Part shown: in pieces, positions 31,387 through 43,859 of the stretch
Layout of the letters: each line of letters begins with the position of its first letter
Numbering within the stretch: the first letter of the stretch is position 1
Assembly: GCA_022818135.1 (NCBI GenBank)
Contig: JAFMSR010000015.1
Coordinates: forward strand, 1,985,059 to 2,049,058
Reading direction: 5' to 3'
DNA length: 64,000 nt
From: Saxidomus purpurata
Taxonomy: Eukaryota > Mollusca > Bivalvia > Venerida > Veneridae
Notes under the pieces: model-generated
Databases searched by the model: none
What the model was told of the DNA's origin: nothing
The model's input: only the letters and a program-made list of their open reading frames with translations
Translations under genes and position numbers: made by a program

Positions 31387-34201
31387 TGCGGATGAACGAC
31401 CACCGGATTTTGGCTAGAAATTGAGCACAGATAATTAATTTTCGCGAGGAACGTGTTACAACTGGGGTAAGCTGAAACCCGATTTTCACTCTGATGCATA
31501 TCATTTTGTGTTTATTTGTGTGTTGTTAGAAACTTTAATGACTATCCAAACCGAATGTATTCTCGAGGTGCAACAGATATACGTTGAAATGTTGAAAATA
31601 TCGAAAAAAGTTGGCCTGCTCACTAGAAAAAACCTCGACCATTGGCAAATTCTGCCATTATATTTGGGAAATCATTAATACGTGAACAATCTGAATGGGG
31701 CGATTCAATTGCCAAAAGACAACATATATTAATGGTCCAAATTTCATCAAAGTCGATGAAAGTTTAGCCAAGATACGGCTCCTGAAACATATCAATTACT
31801 GTACTGGGTATTGGTTAAACGTGTACTGTGTTTTGACGGAATGAGCGAAGTACTTTTCTGAGTATTGTACCAAGAAATGAGTAAAAAATAAAATATTTGA
31901 GACGGGAAATGTCTTTATTTGTTATCAGTTGAAGATAAAAATTCAGGAAATGTTTTGCTTTGCATAAAAACAAAAGTCTTATCAAACGTTAATAATTTAT
32001 TCTTTGTAAGCGAATAATAAACTGTTTTTTCCAGCGTTTTGAGTATTGGATACACATGTTACAATGACATTTGTATCTTAAAAGCTTCATCAAATAATCA
32101 ACAATATCGCATGTAAATGAATATGCTATGCAGTACTGCACTACCCGTTCAATGAGTCAGACATGAAGTGACTTTTAATAGTATGTACAACTAGTAAACA
32201 TTGGTCTAAAATACATATAACTTGTAAAATAAAATGCGGTGGTTTGTTATGGATAAGGAAATTTGCGGAATACTGCTATCCAAATATCTCAATTACTAGT
32301 AAGTTTAAAGATTGCAGCTTATCTTATTAGGTCGGAAAATTAAATCGAAGCAAGTAAAAGATAGAACCTTAGGATACATGTTACCAACAAGATCAAACAA
32401 GAGGGCCAAGATGGCTCTATATCGCCTACCTGAAACCGACTAATGACGATATGTGACCAAACTTCAACCCTAAACTATATATCATAAACACAAACATTCT
32501 CTTTGACCTTGTCAACAAAAACGTTTGACCATTTTACATGGTGACTGGGTTGTAAATGTCACCTGTATGGCATACAGAAGATTTTTAACTGGAAGACCTA
32601 ATTTTTGACCCTAGATTACCTTAATTTGAACTCGACCTCAATTTGATCCTGACAATCATACTGACCGAGTTTAATGATGATCCAATGAAAATGGCATACA
32701 CAAGGTTTTTCTATGATTTTAGCCGTGCCTAATTTTTTACCTAGATTTCACCTTCACTGTCATTCTGACCAAGTTTTATGACGATCCAATGAACATGCAA
32801 CCTCTATTGCATACTCAAGGTTTTTCTATGATTTGACCACGTGACATATTTTTTTTTACACCAGATAACCCATATTCGATCTCGAACTAGATTTCATTAA
32901 GGCTATCATATTGACCAAGTTCATGAAGATACAATGATACAAATGCAACCTCTACTACACATAAAAGTTTTTTTTCCATGAGTTGACCCCGTGATATAGT
33001 TTTACAAGCCTGATGACCCATAATCGAACTCGACATAGATTACATCAAGGTTTTCATTCTGACCTAATTCCATGAAGATCCAGTGAAAAATGCAGACTCT
33101 ATTGTATACACAAGTTTTAAATTCCCACAGACGACAGGCAGACGACAGAGAACGACGGACATCAGGCGATCACAATCACTCACCGTGGGCACTTCGTGCT
33201 CAGATGAGCTAATTAAACGCGTAAAATGGCAGCAGAATATTTCGGTTACTCACTTTTAATGCCTAAAACTCAGTACACATTAGTATCAATATTCCATTAC
33301 ACCTACCGGCAAAATAAACAATACCCAGTACACTAACTCGAGTTATATTTGTATCAATATTTTGGCCAAGAAAGAACGTTTGTTGATAAAATCTTGAACA
33401 TTTATGCCTGGTTCTTGCGCAAATGAATCGCTCGATTCAGGTTATTCACATCTTAGCACATTTGCAAAATAAAACGCTAAACGTACATTGTAACCAACGG
33501 TCGAACTTTTAAAGTGATAGATAGATATCTTTCATTACCTCTTCATAGGGTATTTTAACATATTAACCTACATCATTTACAGCTCGGGAATACGCTTGAC
33601 TGGGATAGTTATTGAAGTATCCAAAAACACACAAATAAACACAAAATAGTATGTATCAGAGTAAAAATCGGATTTCAACTTACCCCAATCGTAACACTTT
33701 CCTTGCGAAAACTAATTATCTGTGCTCAATTTCGAGCCTTTAAGTATGACTTCACAATTTCGGTAGGGAACTTGCGGACCTATTAGATAGCTGTGGTCTC
33801 TGACTGGTCCAAAATGATTGGTAGCACTAAAGTTTTCTAGAATTAAAATCGAAAGTATAATGGTTGAACATAGCAAAAAAAAAAAAGTTTATGAATTTTC
33901 TTTTTAATTTAAGGGTGTCATATGGCTATCTGAAAATATTGATTTGTTTGACAGAATGTAAACACAAATCCTACAGACGAGGGAGTGATGTCTATTAGCG
34001 TAATTTTGGGCTATAAAGTAACACATTATACATATAAAAAAGCGCATTTTTTGGTGTGGCTAAGGTGGTTCTACATATTTATTGGGGTGTAATTACTCAA
34101 ATAATGTTTTGGTATGCGGACCTTGCTTAAATGTTGCACAGTAAGTATATGGAAAAAGAGTTAGTGTAGTCATACCAGTATCCGGTGGTCGTTCATCCGC
34201 A
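31387..34201. mobile_element. 2.8-kb element with long, unequal inverted arms
   Basis: The terminal 22 bp at 31387-31408 ('tgcggatgaacgaccaccgg' plus 2) are an exact reverse complement of 34180-34201. Inside, 'gagcacagataattaatttt' and 'acttaccccaatcg/ttggggtaagct' pair between about 31415-31530 and 33610-33730. Further in, 'gtactgggtattg' (31801) pairs with 'caatacccagtac' near 33325. The right arm has about 450 bp (33730-34179) absent from the left. No target duplication and no transposase were seen. It looks non-autonomous and foldback-like, with a later composite repeat in the loop. Confidence 0.6.
32395..33222 (+). repeat. Bivalve composite repeat in the loop
   Basis: Header 'aacaagagggccaagatggc' and 'tctatatcgc'. 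The body has repeated 'tcattctgacc.a.tt.atga.gatcca' units of about 130-150 bp. The tail has 'cagacgacaggcagacgaca', then 'tcactcaccgtgggcacttc' and 'gatgagcta'. Confidence 0.7.
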
Positions 34202-34690
34202 GTGATAAAGGTCATCAACGCGAATGTAACGCTATGGGAGCTTACTCGGCAAACTTGTAAAACATTTCAAAATCAGAATTTATACGTTTGCAGGCTTTAC
34301 ACAAATGATCGTTCTACATTGTGGACATTTAAAGACTTCCATAAAAAGTACATTGACCACATAAATACCTTTGAAATACGCAGCACAAGTCTCTGCGAAC
34401 GATTTGTTTCATTTTTCACTGACGATGTCAATATTTGAATACATTTTGACACGAGAGATGATAAAAACCAGGAGCACGCTTGCTTACCGGACTCGGGTAG
34501 GTATCAAACCACTAGATCACTCCATGTACTGTCGAGCTATGCTGTAGATTGCTATACATATAAAAATAACAGCAAAAAGGACATTGTCACTGTTATTCGG
34601 TAATTGTATCCTCGAGTAAACGATATGTTATGATATTCGATGTTTACGCAGTAGTCTGCATCAAGTAGATATAGTTTTCACTATTATTTC
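34202..34690. other. Intergenic, no gene supported
   Basis: A 78-codon plus-strand frame (34202-34438) begins right at the element edge. I recognise nothing in it. Confidence 0.3.
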
Positions 34691-34691
34691 T

Positions 34692-35008
34692 TCATTTAGA
34701 TTGTGTTAAGTCCCGGCCTACCCTGGGATTTCTACCCGGCTGAACTTGCAAAGACTGGACTGGCGCATGTTGAAGAGAAAGATGTAGATACAAGGGAATC
34801 CGGGTACAAGACCATAGCTTTTTAATGAATAAACCCCTTGGTTCTTTTACGTGCACATTGTACAGCACCAAAACACGTGACACTACCTCTGGGTGACGGA
34901 AACAATGAAAAGCGTAACTGAAATTGTCATTGCCCCGACCGGGACTCGAACATGGGACCTCCGAATTGGTAGTCCAGAGCGTTAACCATTCGACCACCGT
35001 GCCGGCCT
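34692..35008 (-). mobile_element. tRNA-derived SINE, about 315 bp
   Basis: The minus strand begins 'ggccggcacggtggtcgaat', with 'ggtggtcgaatggttaacgc' as box A and 'tgttcgagtcccggtc' as box B. The body has 'gtgcacgtaaaagaacc', a segment shared by many invertebrate SINEs (recall), and 'cgggtagaaatcccagggta'. The 106-codon open frame across it is spurious. Confidence 0.7.
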
Positions 35009-35012
35009 TCAC

Positions 35013-36836
35013 GATTATTCCCCTTTATTTGAAACCATTGTTTACTCTAGTGTTGATATATGTGTATGTTGCACGTAGTAATTAAAAACGCGCATTTTAT
35101 TCAACCTGTTGTTTTTAGTTCGAAACGAGAGAAAAATGACCGCCATAGAGTGGTAAGCATTTTAGTTACTGAAATATGCAATTGCAGTATCCTTTCGTAC
35201 CCCACTTCTCCGATACAGGAATACTTTTGGAATCTATTAAAATGAATGCAAAAAGATAAACGAATATGTTACGAAAACAAATAAACTAAAATTATTCTCT
35301 TTACAAATCATTCCACACAAGTCGGCATGTGAAGAAATGTGTGACCTAAAAGCATTTGAATATTAGAATTCATAAAAGTTTGTGAATTACTTTTTTCAAA
35401 AAATGAATATGCATTTGATCTGGAAAAAATGTTGTAATAGAACGTTTCGTTTTCAAATAAGAAGGTGTCTTGGTAAAGCTGCATATGCGAAGACCAGAAG
35501 TTTATCATATAATGAATTGTTCACTAAACAAACAGAGTTGTGACGCAAAGAAGTTGTAAGCAGATACATGTATAATGATTCTAAAGTTAGAAAAAAGTGT
35601 TATCATTACTTTCTCGCAGTGGTATTATCTCGGTCCCTTTTCATAAAAAATACAGTTCACTGTCGTAAAGGCATACCTGCTCATCTAATAATTATGATAA
35701 TAATAATATACATGTATACTGTTTATATTTTTTTTGCCGAATGTTTAACTGTCATTCATAAATCGAAAATTGGGAAATATGAAACGAAAAGAAATTTTTC
35801 AGAATATTTGGACTACATGGAGACAAATAAATAGGATAATTTTTATCATAATATAACTGTTTTTTATTGTAAATTTTACAAGCGAATTTCAAAGCGTTAA
35901 TAAATCAGGATACATAAATTATCTTCAATCCATTGTACTGTATGAGATTAACTAATTTACAGCCTCGGGCATTATCAGTATGACACGCGATCAGTAAAGC
36001 ACGCGCGCGAGGTTTGGTTGAATAAGTAGGTAGGGACATCACACATATCGATCATATATAAATCTTTATTAAATATAAAGATTTATCATAGTGGACAGCC
36101 TATGCTTGATTAGAAAACAAGATGCCGAATCATTCTGGCTCATAACAACAACAACAAAAACACTAAATGAACAGTAAAGCATAGCCTACAACAAAGGAGT
36201 GAAATATACCTATATAAATGAACTATTTATACTAAATTATTTATACACTTGGAGCCAATTCTAATCAGACACTTATATAACTTGGTATAACTGGATTATT
36301 TGTATGCGGATTTCGTTCAAGTTTAGAGTGTGACTGATTCAACACATCATACATACTTCTGCGAAATTAAAATTCTAATTGATTAAAGAATACATATAAA
36401 ACTTAACAAATCGAAAACATCACTGTAAAATCCGATTTCACAATTTTTTTCACAACGGTACAGTTAAGGTGAAATGCGCCTCAAATTTATTTCTCGAATT
36501 TTCTCAAGCAATTCACACTGTGCATAATTCAGGATATTTCTAATTGAACCCTGCTTCCATTTGTTTGATAGCTCTTATGGTTTCTATTATATAATGCTTC
36601 AAACATGGCCATTTGCGTTCTTGACAAAGTCATTTTTAGCAATTTTCATAACCTTTTATTATATTATATCTTATATAATTTGTATAAAACAGTTGCACAA
36701 AGGGCACTGCATGGTAGTTGTGTTTATTATAACAGATGTTGCCAAATTTTATTCATCGCCTTATAAATGAATTACTATTTTTGGGATAAAATCGGAGTTT
36801 TAACTAATTATATTTTTTAAAAGTTATATCAAATGC
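35013..36836. other. AT-rich intergenic DNA
   Basis: No gene was seen. A perfect short hairpin 'aaatctttat..ataaagattt' lies at 36060-36087. Confidence 0.4.
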
Positions 36837-37253
36837 TTAAAGTGACATTATGCGCATTTTTTTCAATTTAAAATCCAGCTGAATATGGTGTGTGTACAAA
36901 AGCGTAGAGGAAATAATAGCTTTTAACCCAATGCACCAAACTCTTCACGCTACCAGTATGAAATAATAACTTTCCAAATATTGATTTTCTTATTTGACTG
37001 GGAGAGTCAATTTAAGAAAAGAACAACTGCATGCAGGAGTTGCTTACCTTCCACTGCCGAAATCTCTACCAAAACACAATCAACTATCATTTTATCAGTC
37101 CGATTTTTTATATCTAAAGCACCAACTTCAAATACTAATGCGGCATAATCATTAATTTAACACATTTAAATGAACAGCAACCAAAAATTGCTTTTATAAA
37201 ACTGTCACCAAAAATACACTATGTGCAGTAAGATGCGCATAATGTCACTTTAA
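36837..37253. mobile_element. TTAA MITE, copy 2 (417 bp)
   Basis: Same element as 28682-29099 with scattered differences and small indels. Ends are 'ttaaagtgacattatgcgca' and 'tgcgcataatgtcactttaa', here a perfect inverted pair. Confidence 0.85.
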
Positions 37254-37737
37254 ACACCATTAATATGTTTCCAAGTCGTTTATAACAGCTTCGAGTGTAA
37301 TAATGATCAATTACCCCGCCGACTCTACTGCAGATATAAGTTCTCGTTCAACTTTCTCCATTTTCCCCGCTGTGTACCTCAAATACTTTAGATAATCACG
37401 TGACCGTCTTGTCGAAATACCATAGTAGCAATAAAACACAAGAAAAAAGTTGTAAATATCGCATTAAAATGATTTTATGGGCGGATCTTGTATTTATTCT
37501 GATATGACAGGGTTAAGTATTGTATGGATTATCATATAATTGTACTTACGTATAATTGGATGCATTTAAACGGGTTTTGTTTCATATAATCCAATCAAAT
37601 TATGAGTGTCTTTAGAAATCGGCGTTTTTTGACACTTGCTTTGAAGGAAGATGTGTCAACTTTGAACAAGCATAATTTTGTTAATTGGAGGTCGATTAAC
37701 ATGGGGTTTGGACCAGTTTAAAGAGAATTTTATTACG
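37254..37737. other. Intergenic, no gene seen
   Basis: Nothing I can support. Confidence 0.35.
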
Positions 37738-37738
37738 G

Positions 37739-37890
37739 AGGGATCCGTGTCAGGAATATTTGATAAATTGGTCATGGATTAATTATCTTTAAATACGTAA
37801 CAAGCGGTCAGAAAAAAAGGCTGCATTTTCTTTGATGTTAATTTTTGTTTGTTTGAAGAATGATATGGAAAATCCGTGACACAGATCCCT
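37739..37890. mobile_element. Candidate ~150-bp MITE
   Basis: 'agggatccgtgtca' (37739-37752) and 'tgacacagatccct' (37877-37890) are inverted with one mismatch. The interior is AT-rich. No second copy or clear target duplication in this window. Confidence 0.4.
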
Positions 37891-38099
37891 AGACATTATA
37901 ATGATATACATTTTTTATGAATTTGGTGGTAAAAATCGCAAAAATGGCTTTGCTATCGCTGTTCAAAATTTTACGAAATTTATCAAATATCATACAATAT
38001 CAAAGGCAAAAAACAAAAAAAAATTTAAAAATCATGAAACGACTTGTTTTAGTCATAATCTATATAAAAGATACAAAATATATGATACAGTTATTGTCT

Positions 38100-38360
38100 A
38101 AATGGGTAATTTAACTCCACTGAGCCGACCCTAAACCGCTACCTTAAGCTCGTTCAGATCAACTACAAAAGTCGTCATTAACAGGGTTTCTGTCGGCGTG
38201 GCTTGATTTCTGGTCGGATTTGGCACATGATCAAATTTAATAGAGTTTTTTGTCCTTAAATATTCCATGAAGATTTGATTCTGATGGCTGAAGAATGTGT
38301 CTTCAAGACAATGAACAAAAGTAATGTGTCCTATGACTTGCCATTGCAAACCTAACACTT
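38100..38360. repeat. Dispersed repeat also present at 49.0 kb
   Basis: 'ggcgtggcttgat.tctggtcggat', 'ttccatgaaga.ttgattct' and 'gctgaagaatgtg' recur in the same orientation and order at 49025-49200. The open frame on the minus strand is shared repeat sequence, not a gene. Confidence 0.6.
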
Positions 38361-38837
38361 TTCAAACTCAACAAAGCACTTAAACGAAGCAAATCAGGAG
38401 CAACAGTCTAAAACCAAATACATGACGGTTGTTCGAAACGTTCGTAGACTTCCTCAATAGCTCCCACATTTTTGCACAGAAACTGTTGAATTGTGCATAC
38501 ATTTAGTTACTTTGTATTTAGGATATAAAGCCTTCTGTGTTGAAATTCGTTTTCTAAGCAATTCCGTTTCCATTGTGACTACTTTCCGGATTAATTAACC
38601 ATTGCAGAGTGTACAAATATAATAAATAATACTTAAACATCTACCAGTTAATCTAGCGAAAGCCTGTTATTTTTCTGCAACCACTCTTGAAGAGAAGGCA
38701 AAATAATAGACAGCTGTTCTAAAACAGTTATTATACCACTTGTTAATCTACATGTTAATATCGATAAACTTTGACTAGCCTCAAACAGGCATATCTTTTT
38801 TACATCTACATTCACTAAGTTAAAGCAAAACAAATTT

Positions 38838-39110
38838 ATGAACCAATACTGTGCAACTGTCTCGAACAAAATAATTTCTACTCAACTGAATCTGAGTAAC
38901 ACATTTGACAAAATGTGGAATGGAGGTGCAAAAACATATATACACAAGCTAGGAATTAACGATATATGGATTAGTTGGCTTAAGTCTCCTAATTTACACT
39001 TTCGGGGATCAAAAGACGTCTGTAAATTCCAAAAACGCAAATCTAAAGGCCTAAATATCACAATTCGTAAACGACTCTGCAACATGGGTACATACATACA
39101 ATCCATTTGA
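38838..39110 (+). pseudogene. Non-LTR reverse transcriptase fragment
   Basis: The frame contains LNLSNTFDKMWNGG followed by 'YIHKLGIND.WISWLKS', a decayed version of the RT motif A region 'DFSKAFDKVWH.GL..KL..LGI...LL.W..S'. The first catalytic Asp of motif A (DF) appears as NL. No other RT motif was found. Confidence 0.5.
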
Positions 39111-39220
39111 AGACAAAACTATCATTACCAGAAATAGAAACATAGCACACAGCGATTATTACAAACAATTAATTCAAATACATATTTGCTTTAGTGAAAA
39201 AATAACTTGGAATTTGTATA
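39111..39220. other. Intergenic
   Basis: Short spacer before the TIR element. Confidence 0.3.
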
Positions 39221-40056
39221 TACAGTACCGCCAGCGTTTCACTTACGCGCGTACTCGATTACCGATTAACGGTAACCGCATCGTAAACGGTTCTCGTTAC
39301 AGTTTGGTTAAATCCGTGTAGCCAATCAGAATGACTGTAACAGTGAATCGTTCTTCGGGAACCGTGTAGCCAATCAAAAGGGCTGGATGGACCAGTTTAT
39401 TCTACGGGTATTGTGCGGGCCTGATTATTTATTTTTAGAATATTGAAAAGGTTTAGACAATGACCTTTACACTGAAATTTGTTTGACGAGTTTCCGAGTG
39501 CGGTACGAAGCCTGTCGTTGAAATTTAATGTACGGGAAATTGACGATTACTTATAACTATTAATACATGTACTAATAATTATTATGACAAAATCGATTTT
39601 AAACAGCAAAGTCCACATATATATTCGTGAACATTTTCGGTCCTCAAATAAACACTTAACGGAAGCTGCAAAAGATGGTGGCAGAAATGTTGAAGTCTGA
39701 TCGTTTGATGTAAACAGGTGAATATTTGTTATGGTAAGCGTAGATATTGTGTAAAATGTTGTTACACAAATTTAATAAAATGTAACTGAAGTGGCGCTAG
39801 GAGTTTAAAGGGTTGTCACTACGTAAATGTAGAGTACAAAGGAGATTTCCATTCATCACTGTTCATCTGTACAGAAAAACTGAAAAGTCTCAAGTTAAAC
39901 CAACATATTAAAATGGTATTATCTTGTTCTTTATTCTGGTACAAATAAATAAGCTGCATAATAGCCTAATTATTCGGTCATAGCTATTCACAGCTTATGT
40001 TTATTGTATTGCCTATTGCCTATTGTAGTTCTGGCTTCCATTACTTAGCATTGAAT

Positions 40057-41002
40057 CCTACAAGTTTGTGTGTACCTACGAGTTCGTGTTTTTAAATATG
40101 ACGTCATTTACTGCTAAGTACTTGTAAAGCATGTGTCCGAATTCTATGCAAGCTTCTCCGGAGGTATTCCCTGTACATAGAAGCAAAGATATTTGGCAAA
40201 AAATGCATTAGATGTACTATCACATTCCTGCGGAAAAACTTGAAAAAATACCTCAAATTCTTCATTTAGTTACTAGTTTTGCATGGTGACCACAAAATTT
40301 ATGAAATATCCAGGAAATCATTCATTCAAAGGTTGTTTAGCCATTACCTGGAGTTTTCGTCACGTGACCTGGTGATGAATGCGCTTGCTCAGCATCAGGG
40401 GCACTCGAGGGTTTTTTATTTAACTAACACTTAATTTTCAATTATTCATTAATGAAACTATATAATTTGATACTTTGTGGTTTTTTTACGGTATTAATTT
40501 ACAAAATATTTGTCCTGATTTCCTTGATTAGGTATATATTATCCGGCTCTGGCCCCGACCTGCAAAATTAAATACGGGAACATATAAAAAACTCCCGAGA
40601 TTCACCGTGTTGAACCCAAATATGAAGAATTTATTTCAACCAGCTAGACAATCTTCAAGACGGGTTCTCATTTTCCATGTTTGTTTTTGTAAAATATTCA
40701 TTAAAACAAAAGTTTAGCAACATCCGAGAGGTCAGTAAGCAATAGATACCATTTTAGGAAAATAAATTAGGATTCGACCTTGCGATGCCTCACTATGACG
40801 TCATCAAAAAAGAAACACGAACTCATAGGACAACTCTCTATAACTCTGTTTATGAAAGGTGAAATTTGTTTTTGATTAAATATACATGTTGTAAACAAGT
40901 TAATGTGAAAATGGTTTTGCAGTCAATTCAACTAGAACTTGAAAGGAAACATAGGTCAATAAATAGTTAGTGCGCATGCGCAGATTTAAAGATTAACAGA
41001 CA
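40057..41002. repeat. Nested inverted repeat inside the TA element
   Basis: 'cctacgagttcgtgttttt' then 'atgacgtcat' (40075-40107) pairs with 'atgacgtcatc' and 'aaacacgaactcatagg' (40794-40829). An outer, diverged pair is 'cctacaagtttgtgtg' (40059) with 'acacgaacttgcagg' (about 40983-40998). It may be a decayed MITE with doubled ends. Confidence 0.5.
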
Positions 41003-42004
41003 CGAACTTGCAGGTGTAGAGGCTATTTGGTCTTTTTATTGTGTCAGTTGACCGTATTGTGAAACGTAGGAGCTTGAGGTCGGGATAATGCCTTTTCCGG
41101 CTTCATTTTGTCTTTTTACATTTCTTTAAGAACCAAACTAACAAAATACGATCATATTTGACGGGACGCATTTTTCAAAAACAAATTCTTTTTTTTCTGC
41201 AACACTCCTGGACCGTGTTCTCAATTTGTTCAAATGCTATGGCAAGATAATAGTCTATGACTGCTTCATTAAAAAAAACTGATCCGCCAGTTTTTGAAAT
41301 TGCCACCATACTATGTTTACATGTATAGGTTCCGGTTCCATGTTGCCTCACATTGGTAAACGGAGAACCCGTTTTTGAGGGACTTAACTCTTAGCAGGTT
41401 GTGTTGGATAACATGGCGTATGTCACCCCTTTTCTCTTTTCAATCTACCGGGTACTTAAGCTGTAAAATATAAAAGTTAAGATTCGGGGAAAATATGATT
41501 GTATCCTCCTTTGAGGTGAATAATCGGTATTACCAGAATCTTGTCATACTCCCTCACATCTCTATTGTTAAATACCTGCACATGCCCTGTGAGAGCTGGT
41601 TCAAAAATGTATCAAATATATATATTTGAATATATGGGTTTGGTAAAACGCCTCTGCATAACTTTGTTAGTGTTTCATTATGAGGACCTTATCCTGGCGC
41701 ACCAGCGAAGCTCGAAAAACACTTAGAATTCCTGTTAAATTAAATTTTGGAAAAAAACCTACGAGGTTCATAAAATATCAACCTTTATACACGGTCAATA
41801 CCATGACATGTGATATCGATAATGAAGAAGTACTTGTTTTGTGTATAGTCGATAAGGTGACGACAAGAGTTTGTATTAATTGTCACTATCATCTTAGGTA
41901 AATTGCCCAGATGGTCACTATTTCGACCGAATGTATCGGACGGTAAAGCCTTAAAATGATGTAAACGAATGGTGAAAGCTTTAATGCATATGCCCTAAAA
42001 TGGC

Positions 42005-42095
42005 GAGGAATATATATGCGCATGCGTAATGTCGTTTTCTCGTTTCACGCGGCGCATGCGCAAATGTAAATTCACGTTTCACGGTACGCATGCGC
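42005..42095. promoter_or_regulatory. Cluster of three 'gcgcatgcg' palindromes
   Basis: 'atgcgcatgcgta', 'ggcgcatgcgcaa' and 'acgcatgcgcaga' lie within 90 bp, each near 'cgtttcac'. Two more such palindromes occur at about 40974 and 42379. The palindrome matches the NRF-1 type site (TGCGCATGCGCA), but no promoter activity can be inferred from sequence alone. Confidence 0.35.
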
Positions 42096-42206
42096 AGAAG
42101 GGAATTCTCGTTTAACGGTTACACGGTTAAACGATTACCGCATGGTAAACGAACGAAAAACGTTTTTTTCCCGAAAACGCGGAAATGAAACGCTGGTGGT
42201 ACTGTA

Positions 42207-42960
42207 CATGAAGCTTATGATCACAAGCATTTCCAGTGATTTACTTTACCAAAGAATTGTCCTTTCGAAAGCCGAAAATCTTCTAACAAATGCTTCACGT
42301 ATCGTCGAGGGCCCTTGCATCGGCACTGTCTTTCGATCGGCGCCATATTTGTTTTTCAATATAATCTCGTGAGATTTCGCGCATGCGCGTGACTGGCCGT
42401 AAGGATCGTTTTACTTCGACAGCAAAACGTTAGTTTCTGGTCCGATGTGATCTGATTTTGATTTTTTTTCTTTTAATCAGGGAAAAGGGCAGTATTCAAT
42501 TAAATCACTTGCAGAAGCATACAAACAATTCATGGAACATGGCATGCTTGTCCAGAAAGCTGCATTAATTTACGAATTTTTACAGTTTTAATATATTTTA
42601 TCATTTCAAACACTAGTCACATGAGCCCTTTATTTTTACACGCACCTAATATAATATTGGACTTGTTCACGTGATGTTACGTCATCAGTTAGTGTGTTCT
42701 AACGATTCAAGGAACGCGTAAAAATGGCTGACATTTGTTGAAATGCTCCTGATCTGCTACATGTGGTTGAGTTATACAGTATTCTTTGCCGCTATAAATT
42801 AACAGAATGATGCAATAAAAGATTTAAATTGAAAGCAAGTGTATAGTTTGTTCTAATAATTTATTGAACGTAATTAGAAATGATATAAATGCTTAGAGTA
42901 ACGACACATGGACCGACGAGGATATGTTGTTATTATGAAGCTTTCAAGAGTGCAACGTTT
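42207..42960. other. Intergenic, no gene seen
   Basis: No supported feature apart from one 'cgcgcatgcgcg' palindrome near 42379. Confidence 0.35.
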
Positions 42961-42964
42961 GCGT

Positions 42965-43260
42965 GATTTAGGACGACCTCCCGGGCGGGGTCAATTTTGA
43001 CCGGTGTCATAATTTAAATGATCTAGGCAATGCTACATGCCGACTATCTAAGCTCTTGGCCTTAATGTTTTTGAGAAGAAGATATTAAAAAAAATTCTTT
43101 TCCGTTGCCATGGCAAACACAGTTCTGCATGGAAGTGAATTGTTTAAATAATTATGATAGAGCTTACTGCGAGGAACATCCATGCCAATTTTGATTAACA
43201 TTTGCCCTGTGGTTTCAGAGGAGTCTTCGCTAACGAAGGAAAATGTAAATGAACTTCGTG
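42965..43260 (+). repeat. Isolated module of the composite repeat
   Basis: It contains 'cgggcggggtcaattttgac', 'ggcaatgctacatgcc' and 'tctaagctcttggcctt', then 'gttgccatggcaa', in the same order as the modules at 46.0-47.9 kb. Confidence 0.65.
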
Positions 43261-43740
43261 CCAGGAGAGCTGAAAATTCTTAATCTATTTAAAAATGACG
43301 AAACTATGACTAAAATATCCGATTTCAGCATTTGGGCTAGTTTAATTTTACCGTGCAGAACTGTTGTCCTTAAGTATGAAAAAATCTTTTATATTCGATA
43401 CTTTCAAGTGACCAAGAATTAAAGATGAAAATGAAATATTTGTCAATAGTTAATGTTTTCAGGCTTAAAGGCGTTAAAATAGTAAAAAATAATATTTCAT
43501 TCTTTATTGCATTGAAGAAATGTCGTAAATCAACAAAATTGTTCATTTGTCAGATGATGTTTCTTACAATTAAAGATTTTCGGACAATATCATTATTCTA
43601 ATTATCTCATGCATTTATAAATAGAAAACAAACATTTTATATTTACAGAATGTATTTCTAACAGTGTACACCCAAGTTTACTGCAAGTAAATAGTTCGAG
43701 CATAATAAAAGTATTGACATTACATATTGAAGTTTCGACA
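43261..43740. other. Intergenic, no gene seen
   Basis: AT-rich. Confidence 0.35.
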
Positions 43741-43759
43741 CAATATGGAAGTTAAATAT

Positions 43760-43850
43760 AATAGAATGGTAGTACGGCATAATGTAAATGTGAATGGAAA
43801 TAAACTATTAATACGGCATAATGTAAATGTGAATGGAAATAAAATATTAA
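43760..43850. repeat. Two tandem 40-bp units
   Basis: 'acggcataatgtaaatgtga' plus 'atggaaataaa' occurs twice (about 43775 and 43815). Confidence 0.8.
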
Positions 43851-43859
43851 TCTTGCAAA

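Larger units (their letters stand above)
39221..42206. mobile_element. ~3-kb TA-flanked element with CAGT termini
   Basis: The left end (39223) 'cagtaccgccagcgtttca' and the reverse complement of the right end (to 42204) 'cagtaccaccagcgtttca' match with one difference. Both are flanked by TA (39221-39222 and 42205-42206). CAGT termini with TA duplication fit the pogo/Tigger side of the Tc1-mariner group. Subterminal regions on both sides are rich in 'cgattacc', 'ggtaac' and 'gttaacgg' words (39255-39300 and 42105-42150). No transposase frame was found in about 3 kb, so the copy is probably non-autonomous and carries foreign DNA. Confidence 0.7.

Noticed and set aside
34692..35012. 106-codon minus-strand frame
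   Set aside because: Runs through a tRNA-derived SINE including its pol III boxes.
41541..42372. Three short frames inside the TA-flanked element as a possible transposase
   Set aside because: None shows helix-turn-helix or DDE motifs; too short and overlapping the element's right end.
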